Shown here: piece after piece, positions 1 through 9,750 of the stretch | Numbering within the stretch: the stretch's first letter is position 1 | How the letters are laid out: each line of letters opens with the position of its first letter | NCBI RefSeq assembly: GCF_030506325.1 | Contig: NZ_CP120683.1 | Span: 2,418,001-2,482,000 of the forward strand | Direction of reading: 5' to 3' | Length of the DNA: 64,000 nucleotides | Source of the DNA: Tunicatimonas pelagia | Lineage (GTDB): Bacteria; Bacteroidota; Bacteroidia; Cytophagales; Cyclobacteriaceae | Notes under the pieces: generated by a model | What the model was told of the DNA's origin: nothing | Databases searched by the model: none | What the model saw: the letters and a program-made list of their open reading frames with translations, nothing else | Position numbers and translations under genes: made by a program

Positions 1-3000
1 TCGGGGCGAGCATCCAGGTTCCAAGATGGTAGTATCTCCACTTGGTCACTCCAGGTCTGTGCCCCCGCCGAAACAATCCCCTCAGGCAAGTAATCTACCT
101 GCGGAAACTGATCGGGATTGAAGTTGGGGTTGATTTTATACGTCATACTTTCGGCCGACTGGATGAGCATATGCTTGTTAGCCGAATTCTTTACTTTTAG
201 TCCCATTGCCTCGTAGGCCGGAATACGGTAAGCGGGAGTGGATAGGGTAACGAACTGATTGCCGTAGCTATCTTCCGTCCAGGTTTCGGTCGGCTCACCG
301 GAATAAAAGTCAAACGCCAGGTTCCGTTGCTCAGAGGCGATCCCCGTTTTATAGTTAATGGTTGTAGTACCTAGTACTACCGAGGGGTACTCTTCTTTTA
401 TCGTTTGGATGGTCTGCCGTACGTCTCTAATCGGCGTAGAGCCATCGGCTTGAGGCACCTCTTTTTTAACGATACGGTTCTCCTGAAACAACTGGGTAAT
501 CAATCCCTGCCCGCCAAAGCGGTCGATCAAATCCTGGCGGTAGCCTTCGTCGTTGAGGGTAGTGTTAATCTCGTGGTCGTCGTACAGATAGTGGGTACGT
601 GTTTCGGATAGCAAAACTCCCCCTTTACCGTACTGCTCTACTTTTTTCAGCGCACCTACTGCCGTAGAAAAGTCGCGCATGGTTACTACTCTTCCTTCCA
701 GCTCCTCGCTAGCACAGTCTTCACAATCGCGGGTACGCCGCGAGATCATATCCTCCTCAAAGGTCTGAAAGGTGTAAGCTACCGCCCCTGGCACCTGAAA
801 GGGAGGCTCCTCATCGTACTGCACCTCCTCAGTCACCGTTACTCGCCCATATACTACCCCCGGTGGTGGTACTTCCCGGGCGTTGGCGAGGAGGTTGGAG
901 AAACCTTGGTACAAATTTGTTAGATATTCCTCTGTTGCTTCTATCTGACGCTGTAGCTCTCCATTAAGTCTTGAAAGATTTGGAGGGCTCCAATCACCAA
1001 AATCTAATATATTTTGATCAAGTCCAGTTGGTTCGTAGCTAGTAGTACCGTTTTCGTAAGTATATCTAGTGTTAAATAATTTTGCTTGATCTGCAAGGGA
1101 TACACTCTCTACTCTTAAACCACCTCCTTTTTGCCCAAACTCACTCTCAAATGATAAATTTCCTCCGATCCATATCGGAGGAAATTTATAATCAACATCT
1201 ATGTTTACCTTTTTTCCTTCAAGATCGATACAGTCTCCCTGAAATAGTACTCTCCCTTTGATTTCGGTAAGCTTACTAAAAAATATTGGAGATTCAACAT
1301 CAATACTATTTTCACTAATACTGACTATTGCTAAGTCATCTTCAGAATAAGAAATATTTTCATATATATTGCCCCCATCTATTCTATCACCATCACAAAT
1401 AATTGCTGAACTCTTATTGAAAAAAAATCTGATTAACCCTTGCAAACTAATCCTTGAGTTTTCAGAAAATACATTTTGGTAGTCACCTATCTGATCATAA
1501 AATTCAATTCTAACAATTTCGCCTTCTACAGGGCTGGCCGATGCGATCCTTAAAACTTTACTTTTATGTAACTTTGGTTTAATATACTCATCACTATCAT
1601 AGTCAATACTTATCACTGACCCTAAGCTAGTTCTTAAATTTTTTAGCGACCAAGAATCAGTGTGCTCCGAAGATTTTTTGCTTATGAGGCGACTCAAGTT
1701 CTCGTTACTTAAATCTTCGTAGTCCGATTTATAGTAGCCCCACATATCGTAGGCTTCGGCATCGTAAGGATAGTTTTCAGATTTTACTACTTGTACCGGA
1801 GCATTATCTAATGATGTTAAAAGCAAGCTTCTGTTTACTACGTTTGCTCTTACACTGTTGCTTCCGGTAATCTCGGTGATACGGCATAGGTATGCTCTTC
1901 CTTCGTGCTCAAACTTTATCATTTCTCCCACTGAAAAAACGCCCTCCTGTAAATTCTCAACCTTAATACTATTGAATAAGATGGTGTTTACTCGGGATAC
2001 TTCCGCTGTATAACTTTCGGATTCATCATCGTAACCGAAGGTCATGGGAGGTATTATACTAGCTCCGCCTTTACCAAGAAAGCTTAGACTATTTAATGTG
2101 AGCTTACCCTGTTTGCGGTAATTAAAGTTTGGAACATTTTCACCTACATCGGTTATATTTTGGTACATACTGCCGGAGGCATCGTAACTATTCGGGGTTA
2201 GTGGCTGTAGAGAGTAATCGTGCCCAAAATCTATGATCCGTAGCGATTTTTCGGTAAGCTCTTCAGCAATATTTGCTACATCGTGAATATCCACCAATCC
2301 GCCTCCTTGATGAATGGTTCCACTCACCGTTCTAGTAACAGGTTGCCCATCTCGGAAAGAACCATCTTCACCGGATACCTCCCAGCGGTGATTATACTCG
2401 TCGCTATTGTTAGCAATACTGCTACCACCTAACGCTTGGTACGCTTCATTCTTAAGCAGATAAATCTTATTAAGCTTTAGCGTGCTGGTAGGCATCTTAT
2501 TGTACTTGCCAATTTCCCTTTCTGATTCTAGCCTAGAGCCAGATCGTCTAACGGTTACTGTTACTGGTTGGTCAGTTTGCACTTCAAATCCTCCGTTGTC
2601 CGGATCAGTAGTACTTTTACTGTCGGCCCGTAGTTCTTTCACAAATAGTGCGGTGTGGGTTCGGGTTTGTACGGTATTAAGGTAGTACAGCTCCTTTTTC
2701 CCCCGGGAGTAATTTTGAATATCCCGATCAATATCCTTGTGCATCCCCTCACCCGGGTTGCGCCACTCGTAACTATCCGCCCATTTTCCGTAGTTAAATT
2801 TTACCCAGTATCCCCAATCGTTTTCTTCGTCTATGGTTCCATCTTGTGCGGGGTTGCGGTTTACGTAGTCTGGCCCCGTAATCGCCGTAAGCAACCAGGT
2901 GTAGGCATAGGCGTGGGGGTGCTCCTTATTATTTTCTACGTTTCCCCGCCTATCGTCAATCGTTTCACTGTGAATGTATTCGTCGTAAGCGTACACCGGT

Positions 3001-4649
3001 AGAGAGTAGTGGTAGGTGATGCCACTTTCATTCGTGATCATAAACCCACCTACTTGCTGGGTTACTGCGCTACCATACCTACCAGAACGAGAACCATTAG
3101 AAATACCCCGACGAGGATCATCCGTATTATCAGTGGGGTTGCGATTTCTAGAAACTTGCGATTGCTTATCGTAGGAGATGAATCCGAAATCATCATAAGC
3201 TTCGCCACTATTAATTTGAAAGTTTGTAAAGTATTCTACGTGTTTAGAACCTGCTAGCTGCTGCTTTAGAACATTATATCCGTCGGACGGACGGTAGGTG
3301 TTAGTATTGTTTACTATCACTGAAGTAGGCGAAGTTCTACGAATCGAAGGATCATTCACTAGGTGATTAGTGTTAGAAAAGTCATTATTGAACCGAAATG
3401 CGACTGCCTTTGCGTTAAAATTTCCGACGTAGGTTATGATATTTTGCCCAGTGTCTTCATTATCTCCATTTACTTGGTCGACATTTTCCCGATAAAGGGT
3501 TCGGTTAGTGTAAAAATAAGGTTGAATACTGCCGCTCAAGCCCTGTCCGGTTACATTATAAAAATCAGTTGCCGCCATACTACCGCCTAGCACTTTGTCG
3601 GCCTCATCGTTCTCCACAATACCTCCTTCCGCATCCGGATCTAACAGGGCGTAAGAATCAAATGAATTGTCTTCTGGCTCTTGCCACTCTGGATAGAGCG
3701 TTCCCCAGGTGCTTACTTCACTACTCTCATTGGAGTAATAGCGAAGGTAATTATAACCTAACGTTAACCAAGCCTTGGGAGTACCTAGGGGGATAGGAAC
3801 ACTAAAGCCATAACCTTCTGTTGTAATACGCCCAGCAGTGCTGTTTACTTGGTTAATAGATGCTCCCCCGACACTAACGTTCGGTTTTAATCCGTTAGAA
3901 CTAATGGAAGCTCCCATTATTGATATACCATTTGAGCCTATTCCAGCACTAGCGTAGCCACCTATGCTTCCCGATGAGTTAATTGATAACCCGATTGATC
4001 CACCTAATCTTTGGGCTGATTCAGCTGATTTTCCGATGGGTACTCCGGCTGATACTCCAACATTGGCGTAAGACCCGCCATACCCGTTAGTTCCAACGTT
4101 TATTCCTGCACTTAAAGGACTTTTTTCTCCAAAAGGCATCCCGAAACCAAAGTTACTGCCTACACCAAATCCTTGGTAAGTGTCTTGTGAAAATGATAAT
4201 CCAAAGTTTGCCCCACTCGGTAAGCCTACACCTACTGAGAAAGTACTTCGCCCCCCACCTTCCCAACTATCCGTTACTTTCCGATTAGCTCCGTAGTGGT
4301 CGTCGGGGTAGCCGTTTACCGTTCGGTTAATAGCACCGGGGTTCAACGTCCAGCCTAAACCAACCCAACTAGCTTCTTCATTAGGCTGAATACCTGCGTG
4401 ATAGGATAGAGATAAAGGATACCCGCCTTCCGGGCCAGGAACTTCCAGCAATGGGATGTTATACGTAAAATCTCCGGTTGCCAAATTGACCATATCGGTA
4501 GTATCTACCGGCTCAAAGCTGGTGTACTCGGGGGCAGTGGGGCCCGCCGTCAGTGCGTAACTGAGGGTGGGAAGAAACAGGTAATTTATCTGCAATAGTA
4601 GTAGGGCTACGGCTACTGGCCGTTTGATATTTTTTTGACTAATCATCAT
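1..4649 (-). CDS. Very large secreted SpvB/RHS-like protein (C-terminus outside window)
   Basis: An open frame of about 1549 codons runs from 4649 to the left edge without a stop. The start is a double ATG (4649 or 4646) followed by a basic segment and a hydrophobic stretch, about residues 10-31, that reads as a signal peptide. Around residues 50-90 lies a region rich in the pattern VNLATGDF...IPLLEVPGPEGG...LSYHAGI...SWVGLGW, which I associate with the N-termini of SpvB/TcaC-like and RHS/YD-repeat proteins of Bacteroidota. A long Gly/Ser/Asn-rich imperfect repeat follows (about 120-290), then a large region of beta-rich YD-like segments. A CEDC cysteine pair occurs late in the visible part. 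The expected C-terminal part (RHS core or toxin tip) is outside the window, so polymorphic-toxin activity is unproven. It is the last visible gene of a five-gene minus-strand run. Confidence 0.75.
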   Translation of the reverse strand, partial: MMISQKNIKRPVAVALLLLQINYLFLPTLSYALTAGPTAPEYTSFEPVDTTDMVNLATGDFTYNIPLLEVPGPEGGYPLSLSYHAGIQPNEEASWVGLGWTLNPGAINRTVNGYPDDHYGANRKVTDSWEGGGRSTFSVGVGLPSGANFGLSFSQDTYQGFGVGSNFGFGMPFGEKSPLSAGINVGTNGYGGSYANVGVSAGVPIGKSAESAQRLGGSIGLSINSSGSIGGYASAGIGSNGISIMGASISSNGLKPNVSVGGASINQVNSTAGRITTEGYGFSVPIPLGTPKAWLTLGYNYLRYYSNESSEVSTWGTLYPEWQEPEDNSFDSYALLDPDAEGGIVENDEADKVLGGSMAATDFYNVTGQGLSGSIQPYFYTNRTLYRENVDQVNGDNEDTGQNIITYVGNFNAKAVAFRFNNDFSNTNHLVNDPSIRRTSPTSVIVNNTNTYRPSDGYNVLKQQLAGSKHVEYFTNFQINSGEAYDDFGFISYDKQSQVSRNRNPTDNTDDPRRGISNGSRSGRYGSAVTQQVGGFMITNESGITYHYSLPVYAYDEYIHSETIDDRRGNVENNKEHPHAYAYTWLLTAITGPDYVNRNPAQDGTIDEENDWGYWVKFNYGKWADSYEWRNPGEGMHKDIDRDIQNYSRGKKELYYLNTVQTRTHTALFVKELRADSKSTTDPDNGGFEVQTDQPVTVTVRRSGSRLESEREIGKYNKMPTSTLKLNKIYLLKNEAYQALGGSSIANNSDEYNHRWEVSGEDGSFRDGQPVTRTVSGTIHQGGGLVDIHDVANIAEELTEKSLRIIDFGHDYSLQPLTPNSYDASGSMYQNITDVGENVPNFNYRKQGKLTLNSLSFLGKGGASIIPPMTFGYDDESESYTAEVSRVNTILFNSIKVENLQEGVFSVGEMIKFEHEGRAYLCRITEITGSNSVRANVVNRSLLLTSLDNAPVQVVKSENYPYDAEAYDMWGYYKSDYEDLSNENLSRLISKKSSEHTDSWSLKNLRTSLGSVISIDYDSDEYIKPKLHKSKVLRIASASPVEGEIVRIEFYDQIGDYQNVFSENSRISLQGLIRFFFNKSSAIICDGDRIDGGNIYENISYSEDDLAIVSISENSIDVESPIFFSKLTEIKGRVLFQGDCIDLEGKKVNIDVDYKFPPIWIGGNLSFESEFGQKGGGLRVESVSLADQAKLFNTRYTYENGTTSYEPTGLDQNILDFGDWSPPNLSRLNGELQRQIEATEEYLTNLYQGFSNLLANAREVPPPGVVYGRVTVTEEVQYDEEPPFQVPGAVAYTFQTFEEDMISRRTRDCEDCASEELEGRVVTMRDFSTAVGALKKVEQYGKGGVLLSETRTHYLYDDHEINTTLNDEGYRQDLIDRFGGQGLITQLFQENRIVKKEVPQADGSTPIRDVRQTIQTIKEEYPSVVLGTTTINYKTGIASEQRNLAFDFYSGEPTETWTEDSYGNQFVTLSTPAYRIPAYEAMGLKVKNSANKHMLIQSAESMTYKINPNFNPDQFPQVDYLPEGIVSAGAQTWSDQVEILPSWNLDARP

Positions 4650-4708
4650 GCTTATTCCCGGTCAATTTTCTCTTATTTTATAATATTCTTTCCTCTTGGA
4701 TATAAATC

Positions 4709-5314
4709 TCAATGAAACTGTATCTGTGGTGTTTTTTTCCAATCCTCGGTACGAAAGCGAAACTTCTGAGAACCAGTGCCCATCCCAAATTCTTGTAAAT
4801 CAAACTGCACCCACGCATCTTCCGCTAACTCCTCTCGGGCAAACGCAAACAGCACATCCGTGCTGCTACCGTAACCGTATAAGCGGGGAAAAACGAAATC
4901 GCTTACTGGAATGGTATCCTCCTCAGAGGTAACCAGTTGCGTATACTTACCCATCCGAAAAGCTAGGGTCTGCAATTGCTCACTGAATCGCGCATAGTTC
5001 GCACTACGGTAGAGAGCATCTTGCTTATCGGCCGACAAGCTCAGCACAAAGTAAGCGTATTGACCGTATTTCTGCCGCAGCGAATCTACTTTGGCTGAAC
5101 TGGTACTGCCGTTTAGTTCTTGAGCCACTAGTAAATCAGTAGGGCGATACTGAAGGGTAATCTGCAATTCGTTTGCCTGTTTTTTCTGTCGTAGCCCATG
5201 GTCAGCGTCTCGGACGTAGCGTTGTAGTTCAGCTTCGCTCAGGTAAGTGGGCGAGTAACAACCGTACAAAAAACAGCCCACCATGATTACTACCAGCTTC
5301 ATTGGTATATTCAT
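4709..5314 (-). CDS. Putative lipoprotein, unknown function
   Basis: 201 residues. The N-terminus MNIPMKLVVIMVGCFLYGC ends in a lipobox (L-Y-G-C, Cys19), so export and lipid anchoring in the cell envelope are predicted. The rest is a charged, partly helical domain without a family I recognise. The ATG overlaps the stop of the upstream Skp-like gene in an ATGA junction (5311-5314), which fixes the start and implies translational coupling. The large SpvB/RHS-like gene starts about 60 bases downstream. It could be an envelope partner or immunity-like protein for that gene, but this is inferred only from position. Confidence 0.7.
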   Translation of the reverse strand: MNIPMKLVVIMVGCFLYGCYSPTYLSEAELQRYVRDADHGLRQKKQANELQITLQYRPTDLLVAQELNGSTSSAKVDSLRQKYGQYAYFVLSLSADKQDALYRSANYARFSEQLQTLAFRMGKYTQLVTSEEDTIPVSDFVFPRLYGYGSSTDVLFAFAREELAEDAWVQFDLQEFGMGTGSQKFRFRTEDWKKTPQIQFH

Positions 5315-5847
5315 GGAATGTACGCTTCGTTTAATACTTTCAGTAGCTCCGAGGTTAAATCTGCTCCTTCCTGGGCGTAGGCAATAGTACCGGAACCATT
5401 GGCCACCAATATTACGCGGTAGCCATGTTTTTTGCCGTACTCCTCAACCAGGCTATTCACTTGGCTTAACACCTGCTGGGTCATCTGCTGGTCTTCCTGA
5501 GTGACTTTTTCTTGAATAGCCCGCTGGTAGTTTACTAATTGTTGCTGCTTACTTTTAAGCTCCTGTTCTGTCTGTGCAAGAGTAGTGGTCTTGAGGGTTT
5601 TCTGCTCTTGGTATTTCGCTTGTACTACTTGCATTTCTTGCTTTAAGGTATCAATGTTAGCCTGCCACTGGATAGCTTTTTTCTGGTAAGCCTGTTGGGC
5701 ATCAGCCATTCCTCGGTACTCAGCCAGTAGTTTCACTGAATCTACGTAAGCTACTTTTTCTTTATCAGTAAGATGTAAGTAGTAGATACCCGCTAAGGCA
5801 ACCGCCCAGAGGATATGAGGAATCATGTTCTTGGTCATAATTTTCAC
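5311..5847 (-). CDS. OmpH/Skp-like periplasmic coiled-coil protein
   Basis: 178 residues. A single hydrophobic segment (about residues 8-26) precedes the pattern KVAYVDSVKLL, a Gln/Lys-rich coiled coil (about 45-125) and a C-terminal YRVILVANGSGTIAYA...DLT segment. This order matches the OmpH/Skp periplasmic chaperone family, whose usual length is 160-190 residues. The frame can begin with GTG at 5847, which overlaps the upstream stop as GTGA, or with ATG at 5838. The N-terminus looks more like a membrane anchor than a cleaved signal. Its place among secreted surface proteins suggests it chaperones one of them, perhaps the large SpvB-like product; this is inference. A separate housekeeping Skp near bamA would be expected elsewhere in the genome. 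Confidence 0.75.
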   Translation of the reverse strand: MKIMTKNMIPHILWAVALAGIYYLHLTDKEKVAYVDSVKLLAEYRGMADAQQAYQKKAIQWQANIDTLKQEMQVVQAKYQEQKTLKTTTLAQTEQELKSKQQQLVNYQRAIQEKVTQEDQQMTQQVLSQVNSLVEEYGKKHGYRVILVANGSGTIAYAQEGADLTSELLKVLNEAYIP

Positions 5848-6935
5848 GGATTTTCGCAGTGTAACCTCCCTTTATTGTTGATAATAATATTGCTGATACA
5901 GGCTTCGCAGTTTTTTTCTACTGTCACCCGGTCTCGCACCGTTAGCGTTGCTCCCTCAATGGTGAGTAGTGAGGAGGTTCCTTCGGTATCCAGGCTTAAC
6001 TTGGTACATAACTGATCGCCGTCTAGTGAAATAGCGTGCCCGTTGATAAAAACCAATGCAGCTTCGTGAGGAGTTGAGACTGTCGGCGGGCCTTGTTTAG
6101 TATGTGACCAAGTGAGTGGGGTAGTCCAGTCATTGCTGGCAATAGCGTAATAGGTGACTGGCGAAACTAGCATGGTTGTGGCAGCAGTAGTATCGGAATA
6201 ATTAGAAACCCAGTCCCCATTTACGGCCTGGATGCGGTATTGGTAGGTCACGCCTGAAACTAACGTAGTATCTAAGAAAGCTTCTTCGTTTACCCTCGTC
6301 GTAAATATACGTTGGAATGCCCCGCTACCCTCGGGTCGGCGCTCAATGGCAAAGCCCCTTTCGTTATCAGACTGATCTTTCCAAGTAAGGTATATTTCCC
6401 GGTCGGACGCTGCTTGCGCTACTAGATTGGTAGACTCATTGGGAGCACCCGGATGACGAACCAGCCGACTATCGGAGAAATCGCTGGGGCTGCTGGCTTT
6501 CACGTCAATCTGTCGCCCTTGGTAGAAGAGCCTATGCGTAGCTGAACCTTGGTAGTGTCCACTCCGCACAAAAGTTTCGGTATGAGCCGGTATGCTAAGT
6601 GATTGCTCGGCACTGTTACCGTGCGCTTTGAGTACTACACTTTTCACTTCGTTGGTTGCATTACGAATTCGCCACACCGAGTACCGTTCCTGTCCGCTTT
6701 CCCGAATCTTCCCGTGGGAGACTAAGCGTAACCCAGTGTTCTGTTTACCAGCATCGGTCCCAGGGAATGGTAGGTCAGCTCGCCCGAAGTAGCGTACCGC
6801 TTCGTCTAGCCGGATGGTAGTAGCTCCATCACTGTTGAGAGCAGTATCATTAGCGAAGCTTACTGAAGTGGTGCATGCTATTACACTTAGTAGACTGAAC
6901 ACCTGGGGCATTAAAGGTTTTAAGTAGTTGAACAT
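5844..6935 (-). CDS. Secreted fibronectin type III domain protein
   Basis: 363 residues with an N-terminal hydrophobic signal (about 8-28, followed by SFANDTA). A fibronectin type III domain spans roughly residues 163-255, recognisable from the spacing of L-x-W, FAIERR and the strand YQYRIQAVNGDW. The region before it is a beta-rich domain of unknown type. The last 100 residues contain a Cys pair (KNCEAC) and strands like those of parallel-beta surface proteins. The stop overlaps the next gene as GTGA, so it is probably cotranscribed with the Skp-like gene. A structural or adhesive role at the cell surface is likely; no enzymatic motif is visible. Confidence 0.65.
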   Translation of the reverse strand: MFNYLKPLMPQVFSLLSVIACTTSVSFANDTALNSDGATTIRLDEAVRYFGRADLPFPGTDAGKQNTGLRLVSHGKIRESGQERYSVWRIRNATNEVKSVVLKAHGNSAEQSLSIPAHTETFVRSGHYQGSATHRLFYQGRQIDVKASSPSDFSDSRLVRHPGAPNESTNLVAQAASDREIYLTWKDQSDNERGFAIERRPEGSGAFQRIFTTRVNEEAFLDTTLVSGVTYQYRIQAVNGDWVSNYSDTTAATTMLVSPVTYYAIASNDWTTPLTWSHTKQGPPTVSTPHEAALVFINGHAISLDGDQLCTKLSLDTEGTSSLLTIEGATLTVRDRVTVEKNCEACISNIIINNKGRLHCENP

Positions 6936-6955
6936 AGCTGATATGTTTCTAATGA

Positions 6956-8425
6956 TTATTTCTTACGCCCTAATTGCTGAACCTTCTTCTCTAATTGCTC
7001 AATCTTTTTATTCTGCTCAATCAGATATAAAGTAAGCTCTTCTATTTTTTGCAATAGCCTAGCATCCATTTCACCTAAATCAATGCCTTTCTCCTTTACC
7101 TCCGATTCGGAAGGAATATCTGGTAAATGTTTATGCTTCTTAATAAACTTCTCTACTGAAAGGAGCGAAGGAAGCTGGTAAGTATCGTCGGTAAATACGA
7201 AATCCGGCCACCGCTGCCCTGAAGTAGCTCTAATAGACGAGACTAGTACATTTCCGCTAAGTACTATATTGCCCCCTCCCTCTTTCGTTATAGCGAAGTC
7301 ATTATTATTGTTCAAGCCCATCCAGGCTTTTCGCGAATTACTTCTTTTAAATTGGAAATACTGCCAAGAGTTATCGGAGTTGTTAAACGTCATAACTGCA
7401 TCCGAATTGGTGTTGACAGTGACACCCCCCTCGAAGGATACACTCCCCTTAACATCTAAAGTATGCGAAGGAGAAGAGGTACCTATTCCAACCCTTCCAT
7501 CCTTGGTAATTCGCATTCTTTCAGAAATATTTCTACCCGAGCCAGAAGCTGTAGAGAATGAAATATAGGGATTATGGCTGTTGCCCTCCCATAGTTTTAT
7601 TTGTGCTTTTGTTTGACCATCATTGGTAATCATAAAACCAACCTGTCGGTTTGAGCTACCTGAATTGAAGAGCCATGATCGCTCTTGTGAAACATCAACT
7701 CCGGCAACTATTTTAAGATCGTGAATTCTAGCATCTCCATTAACATGTAAAGCGTCGGTGGGATTGGTAGTTCCAATACCTATTCTTCCATTATGCTCAA
7801 TAACCATACGACTCGAACCAGCAGTTTTAAATAGAATGCGCTGATTATACTGTGCTCCGTAACTATTCATTGCTTCTAGAAGTAGAGTATTGCCCGTGCC
7901 ACTACCAATTCCGGTACTCTTATCGATCATCACCTGCCCATATCGTCTACCATCAGTCTGACGTATAAGCATTCCCTTCCCATCAACACCTTCTATTCGT
8001 ATATTGCCGTTATTAATTTCTAGCTTATCATTAGGTGAAGTGGTACCAATTCCTACTCTCCCATCTCCCGAGCCGTCAATGCGCATTACTTCTTGGTGTG
8101 AAAGGTTACGAGTATTAGTTATAAACTTAATAACACCTTCTCCCGAAGTATTACGCAAAAATAGATCATTATCCATAAAACCAACGAACCCGTTCAATCC
8201 ACTATCACTACCTCTACGGAATCGGATTAACCCCTGCCCATTTGTGGTACTTCCGACAGATAAATTTCCATTGATATCCAACGCGCTTCCTGCTACAGGA
8301 AGTGTGTTAATTCCAATTCGCCCCTGTGTATCTTGTACTTTAATTTCGGGAGTATACAATTGAGCGAAAGATTGGGGGATTAGTAATCTGAGGAGATAGA
8401 TTACTATAGCGACTTTTTTTAACAT
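6956..8425 (-). CDS. Secreted tail-fibre-like repeat protein with C-terminal coiled coil
   Basis: 489 residues from ATG 8425. I prefer this to an in-frame start 14 codons upstream because MLKKVAIVIYLLRLLIPQSF is a good signal peptide. Four copies of a GR(I/V)GI(G/N)T...P motif, each followed by a short hydrophobic D-x-(I/V) strand, are spaced through the first 350 residues. This is the pattern of tail-fibre-like or endosialidase-chaperone-like proteins common in Bacteroidota. The last 80 residues (VEKFIKKHKHLPDIPSESEV, then EMDARLLQKIEELTLYLIEQ) form the conserved C-terminal segment and a leucine-zipper-like coiled coil. I do not see a clear Ser/Lys S74 autoprotease dyad. It is the first gene of the minus-strand run ending in the SpvB-like gene; trimeric adhesin or fibre formation is plausible. 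Confidence 0.65.
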   Translation of the reverse strand: MLKKVAIVIYLLRLLIPQSFAQLYTPEIKVQDTQGRIGINTLPVAGSALDINGNLSVGSTTNGQGLIRFRRGSDSGLNGFVGFMDNDLFLRNTSGEGVIKFITNTRNLSHQEVMRIDGSGDGRVGIGTTSPNDKLEINNGNIRIEGVDGKGMLIRQTDGRRYGQVMIDKSTGIGSGTGNTLLLEAMNSYGAQYNQRILFKTAGSSRMVIEHNGRIGIGTTNPTDALHVNGDARIHDLKIVAGVDVSQERSWLFNSGSSNRQVGFMITNDGQTKAQIKLWEGNSHNPYISFSTASGSGRNISERMRITKDGRVGIGTSSPSHTLDVKGSVSFEGGVTVNTNSDAVMTFNNSDNSWQYFQFKRSNSRKAWMGLNNNNDFAITKEGGGNIVLSGNVLVSSIRATSGQRWPDFVFTDDTYQLPSLLSVEKFIKKHKHLPDIPSESEVKEKGIDLGEMDARLLQKIEELTLYLIEQNKKIEQLEKKVQQLGRKK

Positions 8426-8794
8426 CTGTTCAGGTGATTTGAAAAGTTGAAGGCGTAAAAATAGCAACCTAAAAGTAATTGGTGATAGATGCTAAAAACG
8501 GATTTCTTACACACGTACTTTTGTAACAAACTACAGATTTATCGCTACAAAATCAGCTGATACTTTGTTAACGAAATTCTTTCGCGTAGACCCACAATAT
8601 CTTTAAATACTACCGAACTTAGGTACTTCTTATTCAGGTTATCAGTCGTTCTGAATAGCTATAAAAACGTTTTTTCTCAAATGTTGAGAGAACAGCAGAG
8701 TGAGTGTTAATTCTACTCCCACTCACTCTGAGTGCCAAATTGTCTAATTTCATGTTTTGAGGGAAAGAGTAAGTTTTTTTAGCAAATGACTAAC
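8426..8794. other. Intergenic region between surface-protein operon and T2SS locus
   Basis: About 370 bases with no supported gene. It is AT-rich and holds one strong inverted repeat (8697-8729, listed separately) plus a small TCTCAA/TTGAGA hairpin just left of it. It probably contains the 3' end of the T2SS transcript and the promoter of the surface-protein operon. I could not place a confident -7/-33 pair. Confidence 0.5.
8697..8729 (-). terminator. Inverted repeat, possible terminator of the T2SS operon
   Basis: A perfect 10-base inverted repeat (AGAGTGAGTG at 8697-8706 and CACTCACTCT at 8720-8729) with a 13-base loop lies about 65 bases downstream of the last T2SS gene. No clear T-run follows on the minus strand, so intrinsic termination is uncertain; it may instead be an mRNA-stabilising 3' hairpin or an operator. 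Confidence 0.4.
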
Positions 8795-9316
8795 TTATGG
8801 ATTACCTGTTAACCATTTTATCCTACCCTCCTTTACGATATATTGAATATCCTTACCCGAACGTACCAATACTGAATCTTTATAAATTTTTTCTACCAAA
8901 AAGGGTGAGATGCGATCCTGTATCTTAACCAATTTCCGCACTCCATCCAGCGCAATGATGGCTACCTTTTGTTGAGTGTGGCTATTTTCAATCATTCCCA
9001 AATAAGTAATACGGCCCCAGTTTACCCCGGCTGATACATCGGATTTAGTGGTATTGGCAATCAGTATCGGTGTAGAAGAGGCAGAAGCTGGCTCACCTTG
9101 CGACCGGACAGGCTGACGTTTTAAGAAAGGATCAGCGTAATTTAGCTGAAGAGTGTAGGTATCTATTACCATTTCTTCTGTTGTCAACAAAGGAGCCGTT
9201 CGGGAGGGCATGAGTGGTTCTTCTCCCTTAACTGCCTGGTAAATCCGATAGCCAATAACAATCCAGATCACTGCCACGGCAGGCAATAGTATATACACCA
9301 ATCGCTTATCTTTCAT
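8795..9316 (-). CDS. GspC/PilP-like inner-membrane T2SS component
   Basis: About 173 residues from ATG 9316; a GTG three codons upstream is also possible. One transmembrane helix (about residues 5-25, LVYILLPAVAVIWIVIGY) is followed by a proline-rich linker, then a small beta domain with TYLGMIENSHTQQKVAIIAL and KLVKIQDRISPFLVEKI. This layout is that of GspC HR domains and PilP, which link the inner-membrane assembly platform to the secretin in the periplasm. It is the last gene of the secretion operon, 9-18 bases after the FN3 lipoprotein. Identity rests on topology and position more than on sequence motifs. Confidence 0.6.
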   Translation of the reverse strand: MKDKRLVYILLPAVAVIWIVIGYRIYQAVKGEEPLMPSRTAPLLTTEEMVIDTYTLQLNYADPFLKRQPVRSQGEPASASSTPILIANTTKSDVSAGVNWGRITYLGMIENSHTQQKVAIIALDGVRKLVKIQDRISPFLVEKIYKDSVLVRSGKDIQYIVKEGRIKWLTGNP

Positions 9317-9333
9317 CTCTATCACTTTTAGAT

Positions 9334-9750
9334 TTAGCCATCAGTTTCTACCGGATCATCATTCGGAATAGCAGCAGGTGGATCAACTGTAAAACTTCTA
9401 GCTGGGCTAAAAGTGCCTTGGTAAGTGGCATTTTCAGCCCGTACCCGCCAGGCATATTGCCCTGCTGTCAATACCAGCGGGAGTTGATGGGTTTGAACCA
9501 ATGTATCAATAGTCAAGGTGGCGGATTTCTCAAAAGTAGGACTAACTACTTGTACCCGGTACAAAGTATTTACAGATAAACTCTCCCACCAAAGGATGAT
9601 GTCAGTTCGCTCTGTCGTTATTAAATCAGCCGGGGCTAGCAGTACAATGGTTTCATTAGAGACATCCTCAGCGATAAAGTCATCGCAACTGATCAAACCT
9701 AGTAACCCAAGGTATACCAGCCACAGTATGGTTTTACCTATTTTTATCAT
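9334..9750 (-). CDS. FN3-like lipoprotein in the T2SS operon
   Basis: 138 residues. A lipobox ending L-I-S-C puts the lipidated Cys at residue 22. Residues 35-125 read as one fibronectin type III-like domain (ILLWWESLS-type strand, YRVQVVSP, AGQYAWRVRAEN). The C-terminus is an acidic proline-rich tail. The start overlaps the upstream PilO-like gene by 17 bases. The canonical T2SS has a pilotin lipoprotein (GspS) at the outer membrane; this protein may fill that role or tether substrates, but it is not homologous to GspS as far as I can see. Confidence 0.6.
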   Translation of the reverse strand: MIKIGKTILWLVYLGLLGLISCDDFIAEDVSNETIVLLAPADLITTERTDIILWWESLSVNTLYRVQVVSPTFEKSATLTIDTLVQTHQLPLVLTAGQYAWRVRAENATYQGTFSPARSFTVDPPAAIPNDDPVETDG

